Shown here: positions 5,805 through 9,831 of the stretch, one piece after another
Numbering within the stretch: position 1 is the first letter of the stretch
Layout of the letters: the number at the start of each line of letters is the position of its first letter
Assembly (NCBI GenBank): GCA_026014515.1
Contig: JAOZIG010000221.1
Span: 1-9,831 of the forward strand
DNA: 9,831 nt
Source: Candidatus Bathyarchaeota archaeon
GTDB lineage: Archaea > Thermoproteota > Bathyarchaeia > TCS64
Reading direction: 5' to 3'
Made by a program: the position numbers and the translations under genes
The notes under the pieces: generated by a model
What the model saw: the letters and a program-made list of their open reading frames with translations, nothing else
Database searches by the model: none
What the model was told of the DNA's origin: nothing

Positions 5805-7119
5805 CATCATGATCAGGCAACAGGGTTTCAACATCACGAACCTCCTTAAACAGATACGCGCTGAACCCAAAGACCGCGCTAACTACGCCCATAAACAAAT
5901 AGAGCAATGAAATTCCCTTACCGGGACCTACACCGATCAACCAGCCGAAGAGGGGAGCAAGTGAGCCACCCTCCATCATACCCGGCAACAGAAAACCATC
6001 AGCCAAGGGACCAGTAATAGCCATAGCGATAGGCTGACTGATCAACGCGATAAATGCACGAGCAGAGAACACCCTTCCCTGCATCTCTGGAGGCACCTTG
6101 CTCTGCCAGATGGCTTGATTGCTACCGTTCACTATCGGGTTGAAGGACATCATAATAAATGCCCCCAGAGCCCAGAACAAGGGAGTACTGGCTAACCCCA
6201 TCACGGTATATCCTAGGAGGCTGCTCAAAGCCATCCCAGTGAGCACCCCATGCACCTTCTTCTTGGGACCACCCCAAGCGCTAAGCAATAGACCACCTAC
6301 TACGCCACCGACACCGAAGGCGGAGTTTACGGTACCCAGGATCACTGTGTTGTTATTGGTCTGACTGAGAATCATGGGCGCAAGTAATGGGAAGATGAGG
6401 CTTCCCGTGAAGTTGATTAGGAAGAAGGCTAGTTGAAGCCCTAGTAGTCCTTTTCTGGCTAGGATATATTTGAATCCGAATAGGCTGTCCTGAAGTAGGC
6501 TGGTTTTTTCCTTTTTCTCTGCTGAGACTACTGGTTGTGGAATATGAACAGGTAACAGGGCTCCGATGGCTATGATGAAGCTGGCAATATCAAACAAAAG
6601 AATCCCACTAGTACCCACCACTCCAATCAAAATACCAGCCGCAACAGGCGCAAATATCCCTGAGGCGCTTCCAGCTAGACTAAGCATCCCGCTGGCTCGT
6701 CCATATTGTTCTTTATCCATCATTGTGCTGACGGCTGCGCTGTAGGCTGGGAACTGGAAGCTCTGGAAGAGCCCCATGAAAGTGAATATGATGTACAGGT
6801 GCCATATCTGCAAGGCATCAGCGGTATAGAGCAGGAAGATGGCTATTGTGCCTATCCCTGCGGCTAGGTCGCTGAGCATCATCACGAGTTTTCTGTTCCA
6901 ACGATCAACCAATGCACCGGCAACAGGATAAACAAGAATATTCGGTAACACGAAGGCTAACCCGGTTAGCGCTAGGGCTGTGGCTGTTCCTGTTTTCTCC
7001 CAAGCCCAGATGGTTAAGGCGAAGTTGGTCATGGATGAACCTAGCATTGATGTGAATTGTCCTAGCCAGATTACCGTGAATCCCCGCATACCTGATAGTG
7101 TGGTGGTTTTTTGTTCCAT
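5767..7119 (-). CDS. MFS efflux transporter, MefA/EntS-like
   Basis: The 450-residue protein has about twelve membrane helices and belongs to the MFS subgroup containing macrolide exporter MefA and enterobactin exporter EntS, which are proton-driven exporters in the cytoplasmic membrane. Seen: FTVIWLGQFTSMLGSSMTNFAL (14-35) as helix 1; GALVDRWNRKLVMMLSD (68-84), the subgroup's form of loop motif A; QFPAYSAAVSTMM (122-134) after helix 4; a central cytosolic linker with EKKEKT near 200; and a normal length for the family. The exported compound is unknown; 'macrolide' is only a family label. TTTAAA at 7142-7147 is about 25 nt before the ATG and there is no good ribosome site, so the message is probably leaderless. 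It is divergent from a CARF-type regulator across a repeat-rich spacer, suggesting that regulator controls it. Confidence 0.92.
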   Translation of the reverse strand: MEQKTTTLSGMRGFTVIWLGQFTSMLGSSMTNFALTIWAWEKTGTATALALTGLAFVLPNILVYPVAGALVDRWNRKLVMMLSDLAAGIGTIAIFLLYTADALQIWHLYIIFTFMGLFQSFQFPAYSAAVSTMMDKEQYGRASGMLSLAGSASGIFAPVAAGILIGVVGTSGILLFDIASFIIAIGALLPVHIPQPVVSAEKKEKTSLLQDSLFGFKYILARKGLLGLQLAFFLINFTGSLIFPLLAPMILSQTNNNTVILGTVNSAFGVGGVVGGLLLSAWGGPKKKVHGVLTGMALSSLLGYTVMGLASTPLFWALGAFIMMSFNPIVNGSNQAIWQSKVPPEMQGRVFSARAFIALISQPIAMAITGPLADGFLLPGMMEGGSLAPLFGWLIGVGPGKGISLLYLFMGVVSAVFGFSAYLFKEVRDVETLLPDHDAIGISSTVAVGE

Positions 7120-7140
7120 ACTGGTTCATTCTCTTTTCTG

Positions 7141-7148
7141 TTTTAAAG
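7141..7148 (-). promoter_or_regulatory. TATA box for the MFS transporter gene
   Basis: The minus strand reads CTTTAAAA, centred about 25 nt upstream of the ATG at 7119, the spacing of a leaderless archaeal promoter. The 13-bp iterons begin five bases upstream of it. Confidence 0.55.
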
Positions 7149-7152
7149 CTCG

Positions 7153-7194
7153 ACTCATGTCCTGTACTCATTGGTTGTACTCACATTTTGTGAG
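7153..7194. repeat. Three 13-bp iterons (ACTCAnnnnnTGT), the last ending in a perfect inverted repeat
   Basis: ACTCA recurs at 7153, 7166 and 7179, exactly 13 bp apart, each copy followed after five variable bases by TGT. The third copy runs into GAG, creating CTCACA-ttt-TGTGAG (7180-7194), a perfect 6-bp inverted repeat. The array abuts the TATA box of the transporter on its upstream side, where an activator, or a repressor blocking TBP/TFB, would bind. No ORF overlaps it. Confidence 0.6.
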
Positions 7195-7195
7195 C

Positions 7196-7214
7196 ATGGG
7201 AGGGTTGCTCCCAT
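7196..7214. repeat. Perfect inverted repeat ATGGGAG-n5-CTCCCAT
   Basis: Two 7-bp arms with a 5-nt spacer lie one base after the iteron array, in the middle of the divergent spacer. It may be an operator or an RNA hairpin. Because no gene reads into it as a terminator (both flanking genes start outward), an operator role is the more natural reading. Confidence 0.55.
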
Positions 7215-7259
7215 TAACGGAAGGACTGGTTTGCTCAGAGTATGGCGCAAGCGAGAATA

Positions 7260-7299
7260 GTTAAACTTATTTGGTTTAACATATTTAACATGTTTAACA
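7260..7299. promoter_or_regulatory. 9-bp direct repeats of TTTAACA(T/A) at the start of the CARF regulator gene
   Basis: TTTAAC occurs at 7275, 7284 and 7293, an exact 9-bp period running up to the ATG at 7300, and its inverse GTTAAA is at 7260-7265. The first copies lie about 23-26 nt before the ATG, so they probably also supply the TATA element of a leaderless transcript. A protein bound here would block initiation; autoregulation by the encoded protein is an inference. Confidence 0.55.
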
Positions 7300-8139
7300 A
7301 TGAGCCTCATCAACCCCAAAATAACCACCCTAGGAGGAGGAATAGAAATCATACACGTCATCCCCCTAGAAACAGAGATAGACAGAGCAGTAAGACCCTT
7401 TGAGGTGGAAGGGGGATTCAAGGCAAACAAGGCATACATCCTAACAGCAGCAGTACCCCTAGGAACAGAGACGATTGAAGAAGCTCTACACTACCTGAAC
7501 GAGACAAGAAGACGCCTAGAAGCACAGGGGATCACTGTAGAGGTGGTTGAGACGCACACCATTTCAATACTGGACATCATCAGTAAGGTAAGCCGTATTG
7601 TCAAAAAGGAACAGGAAAAAGGGAACATCGTCTACGTCAATATGTCGGCGGGAGGCCCCTTTGTATCAGTAGGCACGGCCCTAGCTAGTATGGTGCAGGG
7701 TGCCAGACTCTACTATGTGAGAGCAGCGGGACTTAGCCTCACAGAGCGTGAACGTATGGTACACGGAAACGCCATAGTGACAGAGCCCCAGATACATTTC
7801 CTAGAAAACTTCAATATTCAATTACCAGATAAGAGAGGACAACTCTTACTGGTTGAGCTCTATAAACGGGAAGAGATGCGTACAAGCGATGTCCTCAACT
7901 TTCTGCATGACAAGGGCATCGAGGGCTTTGAGGATGAGCCGGATAAACTTAGACGAAACGAGAAGATCGGTATGCTCATGCGTCTAAACAAGGGTATCGC
8001 TGGAAAACTGGAGGATGCGGGCTATATTTTAAAGGAGAAGCGAGGACGCCAGAATATTTTCAAGATCACTGATAGCGGAAAATATGTCGCCTGTGCTAGC
8101 GGATTAGTGGAAAACGTAAGATCATTCAACTACTATTAG
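7300..8139 (+). CDS. CARF-type (HFX_2341/DUF6293-like) winged-helix transcriptional regulator
   Basis: This 279-residue protein has an N-terminal Rossmann-like ligand domain (about 15-165) and a C-terminal winged helix (about 178-262). Seen: EIIHVIPLETEIDRAVRPF (16-34), the opening strand and loop typical of HFX_2341-type regulators; KAYILTAAVPLG (44-55); YVNMSAGGPF (112-121), the Asn-x-Ser-x-Gly loop where CARF proteins contact nucleotide ligands; and GARLYYVRA (134-142). The C-terminus has MRTSDVLNFL and KGIAGKLEDAGYILKEKRGRQNIFKIT, a helix-turn-helix with wing. CARF domains bind cyclic oligoadenylates or related nucleotides; whether this one does is unknown. No nuclease domain is present and no CRISPR or cas gene is in the window. 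The gene is divergent from an MFS exporter. The ATG is preceded by repeats and no ribosome site, consistent with a leaderless message. Confidence 0.85.
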   Translation: MSLINPKITTLGGGIEIIHVIPLETEIDRAVRPFEVEGGFKANKAYILTAAVPLGTETIEEALHYLNETRRRLEAQGITVEVVETHTISILDIISKVSRIVKKEQEKGNIVYVNMSAGGPFVSVGTALASMVQGARLYYVRAAGLSLTERERMVHGNAIVTEPQIHFLENFNIQLPDKRGQLLLVELYKREEMRTSDVLNFLHDKGIEGFEDEPDKLRRNEKIGMLMRLNKGIAGKLEDAGYILKEKRGRQNIFKITDSGKYVACASGLVENVRSFNYY

Positions 8140-8212
8140 ACGTGAAAGCCTCCGAGGGTAACACGGGGTTATTGGAAAAGAATAGATTTTTACTATTTTG
8201 ATAGAAAACGAT

Positions 8213-9616
8213 ATGAGTAAACCCACAACCTATTTTTTGATTATATTGAGCACAGAAGCGCCGCATATTGTTATTATCGGTTTAGGAACAGGTGGGTTGT
8301 ATAGTAGTAGGGCAGCCCAGAGATTCAACCGTAGAACCCAGATAGACATCTATGAGAAACGAGACTACCACATGTTTAGCCCATGTGGGATACCCTATGC
8401 GATAGAGGGAAAAGTCAAGGATTTTAACGATTTGAAGCATGTGGTCCCCACTACAAGGACTTTACAGATTCATCTCCAGCATGAGGCCTTGGAAGTAGAC
8501 CCAGAGGCCAAGAAGGTAAAGATACGTAACCTTGAATCAGGGGAAGACAGCTGGGTGGAATATGACGCACTAATACTAGCCACTGGAAGCAAACCAACGA
8601 TACTACCTGTACCTGGAGCAGATGAGTTCCTCGGTAAGGGCATGTACACGATCAGCACACCTGAAGATGGAGAACTGGTGCGGGATATTGCGTTAGAGTC
8701 CAAGGCATGTGCGGTAATCGGTGGTGGGGCTATTGGTATGGAGATTGCTTTGGCTTTGAAGCATCTTGGGCTTGATGTGCATATTACCAAACGGAGTGAG
8801 CCGGCTTTACCGCGTAATGTTGACCCTGATATGGGATCTATTCTTGTGGATCACATCAAGGAGAAGGGACTGCATGTGCACTTCGGAAAAGGTATTGATA
8901 GTATTAATGGAAAGGATGTTGTTGAGTCTGTGACCATCGAGGGTGAGGTGATCCCAGTGGATTTTGTTGTGATGGCTGCAGGTGTTGATAGTAATACTGA
9001 TCTCGCTGAGAAGATGGGCATAGTTTGTGAGCGTGGCAGCATCAAGACAGATGAACGTATGGGAACAAGCATTCCAGATGTCTATGCTATCGGTGATAAC
9101 TGTTTGAGCTACAATATGATCGACAAGTCACCAGCTAGGATCGCTTTGGCTACTACTGCATATAGGCAAGCCATGGTTGCTGGTGTGAATGCTGCCGGGG
9201 GGGAGGCGGTTTATGATGGGACTCTGGGTACATTTGTTTCTTTTGTGGGTGATCTGGAGGTTTCTGCAACTGGTTATAATACATCTGGGGCTGAGCGGGC
9301 GGGTTTTGAGGTGGTTAGTGGTAGAGCTAACACTGTTAACAAGCCGAACTGGATGCCTGATGCCAAGGAGATTAGCATCAAGATTTTGGCTGACGCGGAG
9401 ACTGGAAAGCTTCTGGGTGGTCACAGCATTGGGTCTGAGGGGACTGACTGGAGGGTTAACATGATTGCGTTAGGCATTAGGAAGGGTATGACCTTGAATG
9501 AGTTTGCTTCTGTTGAGTTAGCTTACTGTCCTCCGGTTAGTGAGTTATATGATCCGTTGTTGATGGCTACTGATGTGGCTCTAAGGAAGCTGGACGCCAA
9601 GCGTAGAAGGGCTTGA
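8213..9616 (+). CDS. FAD-dependent NAD(P)-disulfide oxidoreductase (CoA-disulfide reductase / NADH oxidase type)
   Basis: This 467-residue flavoprotein belongs to the single-cysteine group of pyridine nucleotide-disulfide reductases (CoA disulfide reductase, NADH oxidase/peroxidase, NAD(P)H:sulfur reductase). Seen: FAD Rossmann HIVIIGLGTGG (18-28); active-site Cys58 in FSPCGIPYAI; LATGSKP (123-129); second Rossmann CAVIGGGAIGMEIA (166-179); second FAD motif DVYAIGDN (289-296); and the C-terminal dimer domain ending LAYCPPVSELYDPL, a signature of this group. The NAD(P) fold continues VHITKR, basic where NADH-specific members carry an acid, so NADPH use is possible (inference). The exact substrate (CoA disulfide, polysulfide or oxygen) is open. 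I prefer ATG 8213; TTG at 8198 would add five residues but has no ribosome site, and TTTTTA at 8187-8192 fits a leaderless start at the ATG. A poly-T terminator follows. Confidence 0.92.
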   Translation: MSKPTTYFLIILSTEAPHIVIIGLGTGGLYSSRAAQRFNRRTQIDIYEKRDYHMFSPCGIPYAIEGKVKDFNDLKHVVPTTRTLQIHLQHEALEVDPEAKKVKIRNLESGEDSWVEYDALILATGSKPTILPVPGADEFLGKGMYTISTPEDGELVRDIALESKACAVIGGGAIGMEIALALKHLGLDVHITKRSEPALPRNVDPDMGSILVDHIKEKGLHVHFGKGIDSINGKDVVESVTIEGEVIPVDFVVMAAGVDSNTDLAEKMGIVCERGSIKTDERMGTSIPDVYAIGDNCLSYNMIDKSPARIALATTAYRQAMVAGVNAAGGEAVYDGTLGTFVSFVGDLEVSATGYNTSGAERAGFEVVSGRANTVNKPNWMPDAKEISIKILADAETGKLLGGHSIGSEGTDWRVNMIALGIRKGMTLNEFASVELAYCPPVSELYDPLLMATDVALRKLDAKRRRA

Positions 9617-9635
9617 TCCCTCTTCTTTGTTGCGG

Positions 9636-9650
9636 TTTTTTTCTTTTTTT
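9636..9650 (+). terminator. T-rich transcription terminator after the reductase gene
   Basis: Seven T, one C and seven T begin 20 nt after the TGA stop. Archaeal RNA polymerase terminates on such U-tracts without needing a hairpin, and none is evident upstream. Confidence 0.65.
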
Positions 9651-9685
9651 GTGTTGGGTTTTTAGGTGGTTGGCGCTGGGTCTAG

Positions 9686-9698
9686 AAACCCTTTTAAT
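9686..9698 (+). promoter_or_regulatory. BRE/TATA promoter of tRNA-His
   Basis: GAAACCCTTTTAATT gives a purine-rich BRE-like part followed by TTTTAATT, about 30 nt before the mature tRNA 5' end, typical of archaeal tRNA promoters. A perfect inverted repeat CAGAAT-tg-ATTCTG lies at 9705-9718, between this box and the tRNA. Confidence 0.55.
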
Positions 9699-9725
9699 TG
9701 ATCACAGAATTGATTCTGGTTGCGT

Positions 9726-9800
9726 GGCTGCTGTGGTGTAATGGTAGCATACAGGTCTGTGGAGCCTTTGGACGGGGTTCGATTCCCCGCTGCAGCCCCA
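9726..9800 (+). tRNA. tRNA-His (anticodon GTG), intronless, CCA encoded
   Basis: A cloverleaf can be drawn. Acceptor arms are 9727-9733 and 9790-9796 with one T-T mismatch at pair 6:67. The D arm is GTGT/GCAT around AATGGTA. The anticodon loop CTGTGGA (9757-9763) carries GTG. The T arm is CGGGG-TTCGATT-CCCCG (9773-9789). G at 9726 faces C73 at 9797, the G-1:C73 pair specific to tRNA-His, and CCA at 9798-9800 is genome-encoded. The anticodon stem has a C-T mismatch at its outer pair 27:43. There is no intron. The two mismatches are slightly unusual but the identity is clear. Confidence 0.92.
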
Positions 9801-9831
9801 TCCCCAAGAGGCATAAATCAGTAATGATGAT

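Noticed and set aside
4753..7119. Hydrolase and MFS exporter as one operon
   Set aside because: They share strand but are separated by 198 bp that contains a TATA-like box and a possible opposite-strand ORF, so one transcript is not well supported.
7180..7214. Intrinsic hairpin terminator formed by the two inverted repeats
   Set aside because: No T-tract follows on either strand, and both flanking genes start outward from the region, so nothing needs to terminate there.
7120..7299. CRISPR array, considered because of the CARF regulator and nearby repeats
   Set aside because: Repeats are 5-9 bp with 9- or 13-bp periods and no spacers of 30-40 bp; they fit operator sites, not CRISPR.
9801..9831. 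Possible gene start at ATGATGAT near the right edge
   Set aside because: Only about eight bases of frame are visible, with no ribosome site or box convincing enough to call a gene.

Overview
The window looks archaeal. Evidence seen in the sequence: A/T-rich TATA-type boxes lie about 25 nt upstream of several start codons that lack a Shine-Dalgarno site, which is a leaderless pattern. GTG and TTG starts are frequent, and a poly-T tract ends one transcription unit. A tRNA-His gene encodes G-1, C73 and the 3' CCA. A regulator of the archaeal HFX_2341/CARF type is also present. I cannot name the lineage; an uncultured mesophilic archaeon of moderate GC is likely, and Asgard or TACK-type groups are only a guess.

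Layout. Positions 1-992 (minus strand) hold a 45-residue one-helix membrane protein followed by the 5' two-thirds of an M20 metallopeptidase that leaves the window. Positions 1079-3334 (plus) are a tight gene run: zinc-dependent MDR dehydrogenase, YczE/YitT-type membrane protein, and an unrecognised Cys/His-rich protein. Positions 3391-3894 (plus) encode a spermidine/spermine-type GNAT acetyltransferase, whose stop codon interlocks through CTAG with a convergent regulator gene at 3891-4667.

That regulator has a coiled coil, an acidic Pro/Glu tract, an Arg/Pro tract and a C-terminal ArsR-like winged helix. Its own promoter carries a 21-bp-periodic palindromic operator candidate. An alpha/beta hydrolase (4753-5568) and a MefA-like MFS exporter (5767-7119) follow on the minus strand, with a possible 42-residue basic ORF (5676-5804, plus) between them. 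The exporter is divergent from a CARF plus winged-helix regulator (7300-8139). Their shared 180-bp spacer is dense with repeats: three 13-bp iterons, two perfect inverted repeats and a 9-bp triplet.

Positions 8213-9616 encode a single-cysteine FAD/NAD(P)-dependent disulfide reductase of the CoA-disulfide-reductase/Nox type, then a T-rich terminator, a tRNA promoter and tRNA-His(GTG) to 9800. The last 31 bases hold nothing I can assign.

How the genes may work together (inference). The most coherent module is the CARF regulator facing an efflux transporter across an operator-rich spacer, with no CRISPR array or cas gene in the window. The dehydrogenase, YczE-like protein and Cys-rich protein probably form a second module of unknown substrate. 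Several genes also switch synonymous-codon style part-way along, a compositional feature that the annotation does not explain.
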